Shown here piece by piece: positions 1 to 8,617 of a stretch of DNA of 64,000 nt (position 1 is its first letter; every line of letters begins with the position of its first letter). The stretch spans positions 2,242,501 through 2,306,500 of the forward strand of contig NZ_CP076134.1 in assembly GCF_018736085.1 (NCBI RefSeq). Reading direction: 5' to 3'. The DNA comes from Bradyrhizobium sediminis (GTDB lineage Bacteria; Pseudomonadota; Alphaproteobacteria; Rhizobiales; Xanthobacteraceae). Made by a program: the position numbers and the translations under genes. Below the pieces are notes generated by a model. It ran no database searches and was not told the origin of the DNA. It worked only from the letters and a program-made list of their open reading frames with translations.

Positions 1-594
1 CGAACCGGCGGCAAGGGCGGCGGTGTCGGCGACGCCGGGATTGCGCGACACCATCGCGGCGACGATGGCGCCGTCGATCAGCAGCGCGAGCTGATGGGCG
101 AGCACTTTCGGCTCCGCCGCGCCCATCTCGGCCGCGAGTTTCTCCAGATGCGCCAGCACCACCTTCTTGTGGCGCATCGCGATGGCGCGAAACTGCTTCT
201 GGTCCTTGTCGTGCTCGCCGACCGCATTGATGAAGGGGCAGCCGTAGAAGCGTTCCTCGCCGAACCAGTCCTTCAGCGCCGGAAACATTCGCGAAAGCTT
301 GGTCTGCGGGTCGCCGCCGCCAGCTTCCATCGCGCCGATGAACCATTCGCGCCACTGCTTGCCTTCGGTCTCCAGCACGGCGTGCACCAGATTGGTCTTC
401 GAACCGAACAGCTTGTAGAGCGTGGTCTTTGCGGTGCCGGCCTCGTTGATGATGGCGTCGATGCCGGTGGCGTTGATGCCGTTCTTGCAGAACAGCCGCG
501 TCGCGGCGCTGAGCAGGCGTCCGCGCGCCGACTCGTCGTCGCCGGCTGCGAGACTTGCCGCGGTCGAACGCTTCTTCGAAGCAGGTTTGCGCAT
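1..594 (-). CDS. TetR/AcrR family transcriptional regulator (3' end cut by window edge)
   Basis: Reading the minus strand from ATG at 594 gives 198 codons with no stop before the window edge, so the C-terminus is missing. After a basic N-terminal stretch (MRKPASKKRS) residues about 24-70 form a TetR HTH: AATRLFCKNGINATGID, then AKTTLYKLFGSKTNLV. The remainder resembles the ligand-binding domain of small AcrR-like repressors, with FYGCPFINAV and LIDGAIVAAMV. It is divergent from the OsmC gene at 828. The gap contains two ACCGNNCGGT palindromes, the form expected for a TetR operator, so it probably represses the OsmC operon and perhaps itself. The ligand is unknown. Confidence 0.9.
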   Translation of the reverse strand, partial: MRKPASKKRSTAASLAAGDDESARGRLLSAATRLFCKNGINATGIDAIINEAGTAKTTLYKLFGSKTNLVHAVLETEGKQWREWFIGAMEAGGGDPQTKLSRMFPALKDWFGEERFYGCPFINAVGEHDKDQKQFRAIAMRHKKVVLAHLEKLAAEMGAAEPKVLAHQLALLIDGAIVAAMVSRNPGVADTAALAAGS

Positions 595-697
595 GCGCTC
601 AGTTAATCGAAATGCGGCGCGATCATCAAGCCGCATCTCGTGCTGCTCAAAATATCCGCGACGAGGCAGCAATTGCATCCGATTTGAGCAGAAGGCT

Positions 698-707
698 ACC
701 GATCGGT
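698..707. promoter_or_regulatory. Candidate TetR operator, site 1
   Basis: Perfect 10-bp palindrome ACCGATCGGT in the divergent region between the TetR gene and the OsmC gene. It shares the ACCG-N2-CGGT arms with the site at 792-801. Function is inferred from symmetry and position. Confidence 0.5.
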
Positions 708-767
708 TTTCGAGGCCGTGCGGCTTAAGCGGTTTCAGGAATTCGGATTTTGGCTCGATGCGCCGTG

Positions 768-783
768 TGGCACGCTTCGTGCA
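768..783 (+). promoter_or_regulatory. Candidate sigma-54 (-24/-12) promoter for the OsmC operon
   Basis: TGGCACGCTTCGTGCA matches the sigma-54 consensus TGGCACG-N4-TTGCA with one mismatch (G for T at the first position of the -12 block). The invariant GG and GC have the required spacing. The predicted start point, near 793-794, falls inside the palindrome at 792-801. A sigma-54 activator is encoded at 5130-7061. Confidence 0.6.
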
Positions 784-791
784 GGAAACAG

Positions 792-801
792 ACCGTTCGG
801 T
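792..801. promoter_or_regulatory. Candidate TetR operator, site 2 (over the predicted start point)
   Basis: ACCGTTCGGT is an inverted repeat with the same arms as site 1. It lies about 10 bp downstream of the -12 element at 779-783, where a bound repressor would block initiation. The ATG of the OsmC gene follows at 828. Confidence 0.55.
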
Positions 802-827
802 ATCCTGACCCTCTAGGGAGAAAACCA

Positions 828-1370
828 ATGACCGCGGTCGCTCAAAAAACAGTACTGACGGGCTGCCTTGCCCCGATCGACAAGGACGGGCTGGAACAGC
901 TCATCGTCACCAGCAAAGCCAACCCGAAGGTCATCAAGACCTTGAAATGCAAGACCGTGGCCGAAGGCAAGTTCCGTCACGCCAATTACATCCGCAACCT
1001 GCCGCCCTACATCGTCGACGAACCGCCGGGCCTGCTCGGCGACGACACCGCGCCGAATCCGTCGGAGGCTTCATTGGCGGCGCTCGGTTCCTGCCTCGCG
1101 GTCGGCCTGCACGCCAACGCGGTGCATCGCGGCTGGATCGTCAACAAGCTCGAACTGCAGCTCGAGGGCGACCTCAACATCACCGCGGTGTGGGGCACCG
1201 GCGACGTCAGCGAGAAGCCGGTCGGCTTCACCGACGTGCGGGTCAAGGTCGACATGGTCTGCGAGGGCGTTTCGCAAGCCGAGATCGACGCGCTGGTTAC
1301 ACACGTCAAGAAATGGTCGCCGGTCGCCAACACCTTCACCCGGCCGGTCAATCTCGAAGTCAGCGCGTAG
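828..1370 (+). CDS. OsmC family protein
   Basis: The 180-residue product has the OsmC/Ohr fold pattern: a beta-rich N-terminal half, then NPSEASLAALGSCLAVGLHA at about residues 76-95, which carries the family's central-helix cysteine, and a C-terminal VCEG...VKKWSPVANT segment. Classical OsmC/Ohr enzymes use two cysteines to reduce organic peroxides. Here Cys89 sits in the expected helix and the Cys in MVCEG is a plausible partner. The start at 828 is chosen because an AGGGAG ribosome site lies at about 815. It heads a probable operon with the flavoprotein and rhodanese genes. It may handle thiol or persulfide chemistry rather than peroxide; that is inference from its neighbours. Confidence 0.88.
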   Translation: MTAVAQKTVLTGCLAPIDKDGLEQLIVTSKANPKVIKTLKCKTVAEGKFRHANYIRNLPPYIVDEPPGLLGDDTAPNPSEASLAALGSCLAVGLHANAVHRGWIVNKLELQLEGDLNITAVWGTGDVSEKPVGFTDVRVKVDMVCEGVSQAEIDALVTHVKKWSPVANTFTRPVNLEVSA

Positions 1371-1419
1371 AGGCAACCAGCGTGCAATCGCTTCCCAGAA
1401 AACCGGTGCGGAGATTCCG

Positions 1420-2544
1420 ATGAGTCCAGTGGCTGTATCACGTTTGCCGGTCGACGAAGTCGGCGACCCTTCGCCGGCATCGGTCGTCGAAGCGGTTGCT
1501 TCGATTGCACGCAAGGACCTCGCGCCGCTCGCCTCTGCGATCGACGAGGGTACGGTCTACCCGGCCGAACTGCTCCGGCGTCTCGGCGACGCCGGGGCCT
1601 GGGGCAGTCACCGCCCGAAGGGTGGCGCGGCCGATCTATGCTGCGCCATTCAATCGATCTCGGCGCTCGGCGAGGTGTGCGGCGCCACCGCCTTCATGGC
1701 GTGGTGCCAAAACACGCTGGCCTGGTATGTGACCAATTCCGGCAATCCCGCGCTGGTCGCGCGGCTCGCCGACGGCGTTTCGTCGGGCAAAATTCTCGGC
1801 GGCACCGGCCTATCCAATCCGATGAAGACCTTCTACGGAATCGAGAAGCTGAAATTGAAGGGACGCAAAGTCGACGGCGGCTATGTCGTGCGTGGCGCGC
1901 TGCCCTGGGTGTCCAATCTCGGACCCGATCATCTCTTCGGCACGATCTTCGAGATCGAGGATCAGCCCGGCGAGATCGTGATGTTTCTCGCCGACTGCTC
2001 CGATCCCGCGGTCACGTTGACGCCGTGCAAGCCGTTTCTTGCGATGGACGGCACCGGCACCTATGGCGTGCAGTTTCGTGATGCCTTCGTGTCCGACGAT
2101 TTGATCCTTGCCGCACCCGCCGGTCCGTTCGTGAAGAAGATCCGCGCCGGCTTCATCCTGCTGCAAGCGGGCATGGCGACCGGCCTGATCCGGGATTGCA
2201 TTGCCATCATGAACGAAGTCGCAGCACCGCTTGGCCACGTCAATCGCTTCCTGCCGCAGCAACCGGTCAATTTCCAGGAGCTGCTGACCGAGCTTGAATT
2301 GGAAACCATGCAACTGGCGCGCGATCCCTACAACGCCGACGACAGCTATTGGCGCCGCGTCGTGGCGCTGCGCCTGAGGGCGGGCGATGCGAGCGTCGCC
2401 GCCGCGCATGCGGCGATGCTTCACTGCGGCGCGCGGGGTTACCTGAAGAGCCATCGCGCCCAGCGCAGGCTGCGCGAAGCCTATTTCGTCGCCATCGTAA
2501 CGCCGGCCACCAAGCAGCTGCGCAAGATGATGGCAGAGGCCTGA
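1420..2544 (+). CDS. Acyl-CoA dehydrogenase-fold flavoprotein
   Basis: The 374-residue product has acyl-CoA dehydrogenase family architecture. There is an N-terminal helical domain (PAELLRRLGDAGAWG), a beta middle domain (GGTGLSNPMKTFYGIE, GGYVVRGALPWVSN), and a C-terminal helical domain (LRAGDASVAAAHAAMLHCGARGYLKSH). The beta-domain wording GTGTYGV and the absence of neighbouring CoA ligase or enoyl-CoA hydratase genes suggest it may belong to the oxygen-using branch of this fold (the SfnB/DszC-like group) rather than beta-oxidation. It starts 49 bp after the OsmC gene and precedes a rhodanese. Substrate unknown. Confidence 0.8.
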   Translation: MSPVAVSRLPVDEVGDPSPASVVEAVASIARKDLAPLASAIDEGTVYPAELLRRLGDAGAWGSHRPKGGAADLCCAIQSISALGEVCGATAFMAWCQNTLAWYVTNSGNPALVARLADGVSSGKILGGTGLSNPMKTFYGIEKLKLKGRKVDGGYVVRGALPWVSNLGPDHLFGTIFEIEDQPGEIVMFLADCSDPAVTLTPCKPFLAMDGTGTYGVQFRDAFVSDDLILAAPAGPFVKKIRAGFILLQAGMATGLIRDCIAIMNEVAAPLGHVNRFLPQQPVNFQELLTELELETMQLARDPYNADDSYWRRVVALRLRAGDASVAAAHAAMLHCGARGYLKSHRAQRRLREAYFVAIVTPATKQLRKMMAEA

Positions 2545-2655
2545 GTCTTGCAGGCAAGCTTTGCAGGAGAGTGTTGCAAGAGAGGTGTGCAGACAGATTC
2601 TTAGAGACATCGGATCGACCCTAACTTTCAACGACGAAAACAGGAGAGGCCTGAC

Positions 2656-3534
2656 ATGACGGACGTTCTGATTTCTGCCGGCGAACTCGCCGATCTCGCC
2701 ACCAGGGAGCCGTGCGTGATCATCGACACGCGCAATCCGGAAGCCTACGGCGCGGGACACATCCCCAATGCCGTCAATGTGCATGAGATCTTCACCTACC
2801 TTGCCACCTCCACGCCCGAGGGCATGAGTGAATTGAAGACGAAGTTCGCCGACGCCTTCGGCAAGGCCGGGCTTTCCGGCAAGGAAACCGCCGTCATCTA
2901 CGAACAGTCGATGAATTCCGGCTTCGGCCAGTCCTGCCGCGGCTATTTCCTGCTGACCATGCTCGGCTATCCCAAGGTCAAGGTGCTGCATGGCGGGTTC
3001 GACGCCTGGGCTGCCAAGGGGATGCCGGTCACGACGGAAGTTCCGGCGCCGAAGCCGGCTTCATTCAGCGTCGTGCCGGAAGCCGGCGACATCCTGATCG
3101 ACGCCAAGACGATGCTGGCCGCGGTCGGCAAGCCCGGCATCGCCCTGCTCGATGTGCGCGATGTCGATGAATGGATCGGCGACAGCTCCTCGCCCTATGG
3201 CAAGGATTTCTGCCCGCGCAAGGGACGCATTCCCGGCGCCGTCTGGCTCGAATGGTATCGCATGATGAAGCCGACCGCCGAGGGCCCGCGCTTTAAGTCC
3301 AAGGACGAGATCCTGGCCGAATGCGCCACCGTCGGCATCACCCAGAATACCCCGGTCTACCTCTATTGCTTCAAGGGCGCGCGTGCCTCCAACACCTTCC
3401 TCGCGCTGAAGAATGCCGGGGTGAAGGACGTGCGGATGTATTTCGGGTCGTGGAACGAATGGTCGCGCGATCCGGCGCTCCCGATCGAGGAAGGCCTGCC
3501 GACTGAAGTCAGGCTGACGGAAAAGGCGGCATAG
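2656..3534 (+). CDS. Sulfurtransferase with two rhodanese domains
   Basis: The 292-residue product is a tandem rhodanese. Domain 1 (about residues 8-120) has VIIDTRNPEAYGAGHIPNAV and lacks a canonical catalytic loop. Domain 2 (about 140-285) has LLDVRDVDEWIGD and the active loop YLYCFKGARASNTF with the catalytic cysteine. Such enzymes move a sulfane sulfur to a thiophilic acceptor; with cyanide the product is thiocyanate. Its presence in a cluster with cyanase and an anion transporter suggests sulfur/cyanogen chemistry, which is inference. An AGGAGAGG ribosome site lies at about 2641. A strong hairpin follows the stop. Confidence 0.9.
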   Translation: MTDVLISAGELADLATREPCVIIDTRNPEAYGAGHIPNAVNVHEIFTYLATSTPEGMSELKTKFADAFGKAGLSGKETAVIYEQSMNSGFGQSCRGYFLLTMLGYPKVKVLHGGFDAWAAKGMPVTTEVPAPKPASFSVVPEAGDILIDAKTMLAAVGKPGIALLDVRDVDEWIGDSSSPYGKDFCPRKGRIPGAVWLEWYRMMKPTAEGPRFKSKDEILAECATVGITQNTPVYLYCFKGARASNTFLALKNAGVKDVRMYFGSWNEWSRDPALPIEEGLPTEVRLTEKAA

Positions 3535-3550
3535 AACCTGCAAGTCTTCG

Positions 3551-3584
3551 CATCGCCCGGCCGCGCGCAAGCGGCCGGGCGATG
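3551..3584 (+). terminator. GC-rich hairpin after the rhodanese gene
   Basis: Perfect 14-bp stem CATCGCCCGGCCGC / GCGGCCGGGCGATG with a 6-nt loop, 17 bp past the stop at 3534. No T-tract follows, so it may be an mRNA-stabilising or attenuating structure rather than a full terminator. Confidence 0.55.
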
Positions 3585-3644
3585 AATGCGCCCAGGGCGG
3601 CGCTAGCTGTTTGATTATCCCGGTACCCACAAAAAGGAATGGGC

Positions 3645-5024
3645 ATGTCCACCTTCGATGATCCGTTCGATGCCGATCGCAAGCTGTCACGGTCGGGCTG
3701 CGTCTGCGGTCAGCACGGCTCCGCAGCCGAGCACGATGCGCTGACGCTGCGCTGCGAGCCGGCGCCGACGGAGGAACAGCGCTACGAGGGCGTCGTGGCC
3801 TCCGCCGTGATGCGCGCGATGTTTCCCAAGGACGCCGCGCGGCGGGCTTTCCTGAGATCGGTCGGGGCTTCGACCGCGCTTGCCGCGATCTCGCAATTCT
3901 TTCCGCTTCAGGCCGCGACCGAGGTTTTCGCGCAGGCCGGCACACCCGAGAAGAAAGACCTCAAGGTCGGCTTCATCCCGATCACCTGCGCGACGCCGAT
4001 CATCATGGCCGCACCGCTCGGCTTCTATTCGAAATACGGTCTCAACGTCGAGGTGGTGAAGACCGCCGGCTGGGCCGTGATCCGCGACAAGACCATCAAC
4101 AAGGAATACGACGCCGCGCACATGCTGGCGCCGATGCCGATCGCGATCTCGCTGGGTCTCGGCGCCAATGCGATCCCGTTCACGGTGCCGGCGATCGAGA
4201 ACATCAACGGGCAGGGCATCACGCTCGCCATGAAGCACAAGGACAAGCGCAATCCGAAGGACTGGAAGGGCATGAAATTCGCCATTCCGTTCGATTACTC
4301 GATGCACAATTACCTGCTGCGCTATTACCTCGCCGAGCACGGCCTCGATCCCGACACCGACGTGCAGCTGCGTTCGGTGCCGCCGCCGGAAATGGTCGCC
4401 AACCTCCGCGCCGACAATATCGACGGCTTCCTTGCGCCCGACAACATATGCCAGCGGGCGATCTATGACGGCGTCGGCTTCCTGCACATCCTGTCCAAGG
4501 AAATCTGGGACGGCCATCCCTGCTGCACCTTCGCGGCGAGCCGCGAGTTCATTACGCAATCGCCAAACAGCTTCGCGGCGCTGACGCGGGCGATCGTCGA
4601 CGCCACCGCCTACGCCTCGAAGGCCGAAAACCGCAAGCAGATTGCCGAAGCCATTGCGCCGGCGAACTACATCAACGCCCCGGTCACCGTGCTGGAGCAG
4701 GTTCTCACCGGCACCTATGCCGACGGACTCGGCGGCATCAAGACCGACCCCAAGCGCGTCGACTTCGATCCGTTCCCCTGGCAATCCTTCGCGGTCTGGA
4801 TGCTGACGCAGATGAAGCGCTGGGGCCAGATCAAGGGCGACGTGGACTACAAGTCGGTGGCGGAGCAGGTTTTCCTTGCGACCGATACGGCCAAGGTCAT
4901 GAAGGAGATGGGCCTGACGCCGCCGGCAAGTTCGTACAAGTCGTTCTCGGTGATGGGCAAGGCCTTCGACGCCGCGAAGCCCGACGATTATCTCGCGAGC
5001 TTCAAGATCAGGAAGTCGTCGTAA
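3645..5024 (+). CDS. ABC transporter substrate-binding protein, NrtA/CmpA type (paralog 1)
   Basis: The 459-residue product resembles periplasmic binding proteins of the nitrate/bicarbonate/cyanate family: KVGFIPITCATPIIMAAPLG, then KTAGWAVIRDKTINKEYDAA and NYLLRYYLAEHGLDPDTDVQ. A twin-arginine signal RRAFLRSVG lies about 65 residues in, preceded by an extension with CVCGQHGS. A Tat signal so far from the N-terminus is unusual, but the same layout occurs in the second paralog at 7230. Start 3645 fits the AAGGA at 3634-3638 and matches the MSTFD start of the paralog. It has no permease or ATPase of its own and may share those at 8618-10400. Cyanate is the preferred substrate guess because cynS is nearby. 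Confidence 0.85.
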   Translation: MSTFDDPFDADRKLSRSGCVCGQHGSAAEHDALTLRCEPAPTEEQRYEGVVASAVMRAMFPKDAARRAFLRSVGASTALAAISQFFPLQAATEVFAQAGTPEKKDLKVGFIPITCATPIIMAAPLGFYSKYGLNVEVVKTAGWAVIRDKTINKEYDAAHMLAPMPIAISLGLGANAIPFTVPAIENINGQGITLAMKHKDKRNPKDWKGMKFAIPFDYSMHNYLLRYYLAEHGLDPDTDVQLRSVPPPEMVANLRADNIDGFLAPDNICQRAIYDGVGFLHILSKEIWDGHPCCTFAASREFITQSPNSFAALTRAIVDATAYASKAENRKQIAEAIAPANYINAPVTVLEQVLTGTYADGLGGIKTDPKRVDFDPFPWQSFAVWMLTQMKRWGQIKGDVDYKSVAEQVFLATDTAKVMKEMGLTPPASSYKSFSVMGKAFDAAKPDDYLASFKIRKSS

Positions 5025-5061
5025 AGGACACGCGATTTCTCGTGTGCTAGCTAGTCTTTTG

Positions 5062-5118
5062 TTTTGACGCGTTTTCTTTACGCGAACCGGTGCCCACTTC
5101 GCTCGAAAACGCTATGAA
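5062..5118. repeat. Dispersed intergenic repeat, copy A
   Basis: The sequence running from TTTTGACGCGTTTTCTTTAC to GAAAACGCTATGAAC matches the reverse complement of 13394-13451 over nearly its full length. Both contain ACCGGT and the halves CGAAGTGGG and GAAAACGC. It lies between convergent genes. Confidence 0.7.
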
Positions 5119-5129
5119 CGGCGCGCGGC

Positions 5130-7061
5130 TCAAACACCTGCCTGCCGCGAACGGGCAGGCGCGATCCCGAGCGCCTTCATGCGGGATGCCAGCGTGGTCG
5201 GCCTGATGTCGAGCATCGCGGCGGCGCCGCCTGCGCCGAACACCTTGCCGTTGCAGGCCTCGAGGGCGGCCAGGATGTTGGCGCGCTCGTGGTCGCGCAT
5301 TTCGGCGGACGTCATGACGGCCGGCGGGGGTTCCGCCTGTTGCCGGCCGGAACCGGATGGCGCGTGCGGTCCCGGCATGTCCGGCAGATCGATGCGCAAC
5401 CGTCCATTTTGCGCAAGGATTGCCGCGCGCTCGATCACGTTCTGCAGTTCGCGGACATTGCCGGGCCAGTCGTAGCGCGACAGCCGCCGCGCGTCGCCTT
5501 CGGACAGCCGCAGGTCGGATTTCAACTCCTTGCTCTCGCTCGTCAGGAAGTGCTGGGCGAGCAGCGGAATGTCCTCGCGGCGGTCGCGCAGCGGCACGGA
5601 TTCCACCGGAAACACGTTGAGCCGGAAATAGAGATCCTCGCGAAACCGGCCGCGCTGCACTTCCTGCTTGAGGTTCCGGTTGGTGGCGGCGATCACGCGC
5701 ACATCCACGGTGCGGGTGCGCTCTTCGCCGACCCGCTCGAAATTGCCCTCCTGCAGCACGCGCAGCAGCTTGCCTTGCAGTTCCAGCGGGATTTCTCCGA
5801 CTTCGTCGAGAAACAGCGTGCCGCCGTCGGCGAGCTCGAACCGGCCGATGCGGTCGCGCACCGCGCCGGTGAAGGCGCCCTTGACGTGTCCGAAGAATTC
5901 GCTCTCGAACAGTTCGCGCGGAATAGCCGCACAGTTGACGCGGATCAGCGGCCGGTCGCGGCGGCCCGAGGCCTCGTGAATGGCGCGCGCGATCAGCTCC
6001 TTGCCGGTCCCGGACTCGCCGGTGATCATGACAGCCGCGGCGGTCGGGGCGACGAGCTTGACCTGGCGCAGCGTCTTCTGGATCGCCGCGCTCTGGCCGA
6101 TGATCCCGCGCGGATTGGTCTCGATCCGGATTTCTTCCTGCAGATAGGCGTTTTCCAGTTCCAGCCGCTCGCGCAGCCGATCGACTTCGGCGAGCGCGGC
6201 GTGCAGCTTTTCATCGGCCTCGCGGCGCTGGCTGACGTCGCGAAACACGATCACCGCGCCGACCACCATGCTGCGGTCGCGGATCGGCGTTGAGGTATAT
6301 TCGACCCACACCGGCGAGCCGTCCTTGCGCCAGAACACCTCGCCGTCGACGTTGTGCACGGCGCCGTCGCGGAACGCCGCATAGATCGGGCAATCCTCGT
6401 CGGGGTAATGACTGCCGTCATGGTGGCTGTGGTGGACGATCGGATGGATCGTCTTGCCGACCAGTTCCTCGGCGGCCCAGCCCAGCATCCGCTCCGCGGC
6501 GGGATTGACGAAGGTGGTCTTGCCCTCGGCATTGACGCCATAGATGCCTTCGCCGGCCGCGCGCAGGATCAGCTGGTTCTCCCGCTCGATATCCTGGAAC
6601 ACCCGCTCCACCCGCTGCCATGCGGCGAGCCCGCTGCGCATGTGGTCCTCGGCGGTGGCATCGACATATCGGCGGCGGCGCAGGTCGAGATCGCTCATGG
6701 TGAGCAGCACCAGCGAGCGCCCGTCATGCGGCAGCCGCGATCCCATATATTCGAGCCGCAGCGGCTGGCTGGTGGCGTGGCGCGGCGTCAGCGCATTGGT
6801 CCAGTACGCGCCCTTGTCGAGCACGGCCTGGGTGAACACGATGAGCGCGGGCAACTGCCCGGCGTGCAGGGCGCTGATCTTGGTTTCCCGCAGCAAGGCC
6901 CGGTCGTAGCCGAGCAGGGCGCAGGCGGCCGGATTGGCATCGATGATCTGGTCGGCGTGCGGATCGAGCAGCAGCGTCGGTTCGACCAGATAGTCGAAAG
7001 CCAGGGTGCGCAGATCGGCGTCGCGGACGGCTCCGGCAAAAGGTTGCGGCGCCAGCTCCAT
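5130..7061 (-). CDS. Sigma-54-dependent activator with PAS sensor domains
   Basis: From ATG 7061 the product is about 643 residues. A GTG ten codons upstream at 7091 is an alternative start. Order: PAS domain (about 25-130, with a [20 protein letters not shown] segment), second PAS (about 165-285, with [12 protein letters not shown] and [15 protein letters not shown]), a coiled-coil linker, then an AAA+ sigma-54 interaction domain. The AAA+ domain has Walker [15 protein letters not shown] and Walker [11 protein letters not shown]. The C-terminal Fis-type HTH ends with [16 protein letters not shown]. No receiver domain is present, so it probably senses a small ligand or redox state directly. 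It is divergent from the second binding protein, whose promoter is a very good sigma-54 match, and probably activates both halves of the cluster. Confidence 0.93.
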   Translation of the reverse strand: MELAPQPFAGAVRDADLRTLAFDYLVEPTLLLDPHADQIIDANPAACALLGYDRALLRETKISALHAGQLPALIVFTQAVLDKGAYWTNALTPRHATSQPLRLEYMGSRLPHDGRSLVLLTMSDLDLRRRRYVDATAEDHMRSGLAAWQRVERVFQDIERENQLILRAAGEGIYGVNAEGKTTFVNPAAERMLGWAAEELVGKTIHPIVHHSHHDGSHYPDEDCPIYAAFRDGAVHNVDGEVFWRKDGSPVWVEYTSTPIRDRSMVVGAVIVFRDVSQRREADEKLHAALAEVDRLRERLELENAYLQEEIRIETNPRGIIGQSAAIQKTLRQVKLVAPTAAAVMITGESGTGKELIARAIHEASGRRDRPLIRVNCAAIPRELFESEFFGHVKGAFTGAVRDRIGRFELADGGTLFLDEVGEIPLELQGKLLRVLQEGNFERVGEERTRTVDVRVIAATNRNLKQEVQRGRFREDLYFRLNVFPVESVPLRDRREDIPLLAQHFLTSESKELKSDLRLSEGDARRLSRYDWPGNVRELQNVIERAAILAQNGRLRIDLPDMPGPHAPSGSGRQQAEPPPAVMTSAEMRDHERANILAALEACNGKVFGAGGAAAMLDIRPTTLASRMKALGIAPARSRQAGV

Positions 7062-7077
7062 GCGAAAATACTCCGAA

Positions 7078-7123
7078 AATTCGTAATTCACCTACGATTT
7101 TTCGTATATCACGGATTTTCGTA
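7078..7123. promoter_or_regulatory. Candidate activator-binding repeats upstream of the sigma-54 promoter
   Basis: TTTTCGTA occurs exactly at 7099-7106 and 7116-7123, with a related AATTCGTA at 7078-7085. They lie about 60-105 bp upstream of the -24 element at 7182, the usual distance for an enhancer-type activator site, and also overlap the start of the regulator gene. Inference only. Confidence 0.35.
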
Positions 7124-7181
7124 ATAGCCAATAATCCAGCGAAATGCTTGTGCCAATTAGGCAATCGCGGAAATCGGCATG

Positions 7182-7197
7182 TGGCATATTCCTTGCT
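7182..7197 (+). promoter_or_regulatory. Sigma-54 (-24/-12) promoter for the transporter-cyanase operon
   Basis: TGGCATATTCCTTGCT has TGGCA, ten bases between the GG and GC pairs, and TTGCT, a very good fit to TGGCAyr-N4-TTGCw. It is 33 bp upstream of the ATG at 7230, beside a divergent sigma-54 activator gene. Confidence 0.8.
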
Positions 7198-7229
7198 GCT
7201 TCTGCCTCAGCTTTAGGCAGGAGGGCTTC

Positions 7230-8615
7230 ATGTCCACATTCGACAATCCGTTCGATCCCGACCGCAGACTTCGCGCCGGTGGCTGTAGCTGCGGCCAGCA
7301 TGGCAGCGAAGCCGAGCATCAGGCCGCGGCCCAATTGCAGATCCAGGCGTCGGTCGAGAGCGAGCAGAAGCGCTACGAGGGCGTGGTTGCTTCCGCGATC
7401 ATGCGCGCGATGTTTCCGCAGGATGTGGCGCGTCGCGCCTTCCTCAAATCGGTCGGGGCCGCCACCGCCGCCGCGGCATTGTCGCAATTCTTTCCGCTGA
7501 AGACCGCGACCGAAGCCTTCGCGCAAGGCGGACCGCTGGAAAAGAAGGACCTCAAGGTCGGCTTCATTCCGATCACCTGTGCGACGCCGATCATCATGGC
7601 GGCGCCGATGGGGTTCTATTCCAAGAACGGCCTCAACGTCGAAGTCATCAAGACCGCCGGCTGGGCCGTGATCCGCGACAAGACCATCAACAAGGAATAC
7701 GACGCGGCCCACATGCTGTCGCCGATGCCGCTCGCCATCACCATGGGCGTCGGCTCCAACCCGCTGCCCTACACCATGCCGGCGGTGGAAAACATCAACG
7801 GCCAGGCGATCACGCTGGCGGTCAAGCACAAGGACAAGCGCAACCCGAAGGACTGGAAGGGTTTCAAGTTCGCGGTTCCCTTCGACTATTCGATGCACAA
7901 CTACCTGCTGCGCTACTATCTCGCCGAGCACGGCATCGACCCGGATGCCGACGTGCAGATCCGCGCGGTGCCGCCGCCGGAAATGGTCGCCAATCTGCGC
8001 GCCGACAACATCGACGGCTTTCTCGGGCCCGATCCGATGAACCAGCGCGCGGTCTATGACGGCGTCGGATTCATCCACATCCTGACCAAGGATATCTGGG
8101 AAGGCCATCCGTGCTGCGCCTTCGCCGCATCGAAGGAATTCATCACCTCGATGCCGAACACCTATGGCGCGCTGCTGAAATCCATCATCGAGGCGACCGC
8201 ATTCGCGCACAAGGCCGAGAACCGCAAGCAGATCGCCGAAGCCATCGCGCCGGCGAACTACCTGAACCAGCCGCAGATCGTGCTCGAGCAGATCCTCACC
8301 GGCACCTTCGCCGACGGCCTCGGCAATATCGTGAAGCAGCCGAACCGCGTCGATTTCGATCCGTTCCCCTGGCAGTCGTTTGCGATCTGGATCATGACGC
8401 AGATGAAGCGCTGGGGTCAGGTCAAGGGCGACATCGACTACGCCGGGATCGCTTCCCAAGTCTATCTCGCCACCGACGCCACCAGGCTGATGAAAGAGGC
8501 CGGGCTGACGCCGCCGACCACTACCACCAAGAGCTTCTCGGTGATGGGCAAGACCTTCGATCCGGCAAAGCCCGAGGAATATCTCAACAGCTTCAAGATC
8601 AGGAAGGCCAGCTGA
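7230..8615 (+). CDS. ABC transporter substrate-binding protein, NrtA/CmpA type (paralog 2)
   Basis: The 461-residue product closely resembles the protein at 3645-5024 along its whole length, with identical blocks such as FIPITCATPIIMAAP and KTAGWAVIRDKTINKEYDAA. It has the same N-terminal CSCGQHGS extension and a Tat motif RRAFLKSVG near residue 70. ATG 7230 follows a good ribosome site (GGAGGG at 7220-7225). The stop is 2 bp before the permease start, so it is translated as part of the permease-ATPase-cyanase operon. It should bind the substrate in the periplasm and deliver it to the permease at 8618. Cyanate is favoured over nitrate because no nitrate reductase genes are seen. Confidence 0.88.
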   Translation: MSTFDNPFDPDRRLRAGGCSCGQHGSEAEHQAAAQLQIQASVESEQKRYEGVVASAIMRAMFPQDVARRAFLKSVGAATAAAALSQFFPLKTATEAFAQGGPLEKKDLKVGFIPITCATPIIMAAPMGFYSKNGLNVEVIKTAGWAVIRDKTINKEYDAAHMLSPMPLAITMGVGSNPLPYTMPAVENINGQAITLAVKHKDKRNPKDWKGFKFAVPFDYSMHNYLLRYYLAEHGIDPDADVQIRAVPPPEMVANLRADNIDGFLGPDPMNQRAVYDGVGFIHILTKDIWEGHPCCAFAASKEFITSMPNTYGALLKSIIEATAFAHKAENRKQIAEAIAPANYLNQPQIVLEQILTGTFADGLGNIVKQPNRVDFDPFPWQSFAIWIMTQMKRWGQVKGDIDYAGIASQVYLATDATRLMKEAGLTPPTTTTKSFSVMGKTFDPAKPEEYLNSFKIRKAS

Positions 8616-8617
8616 CC

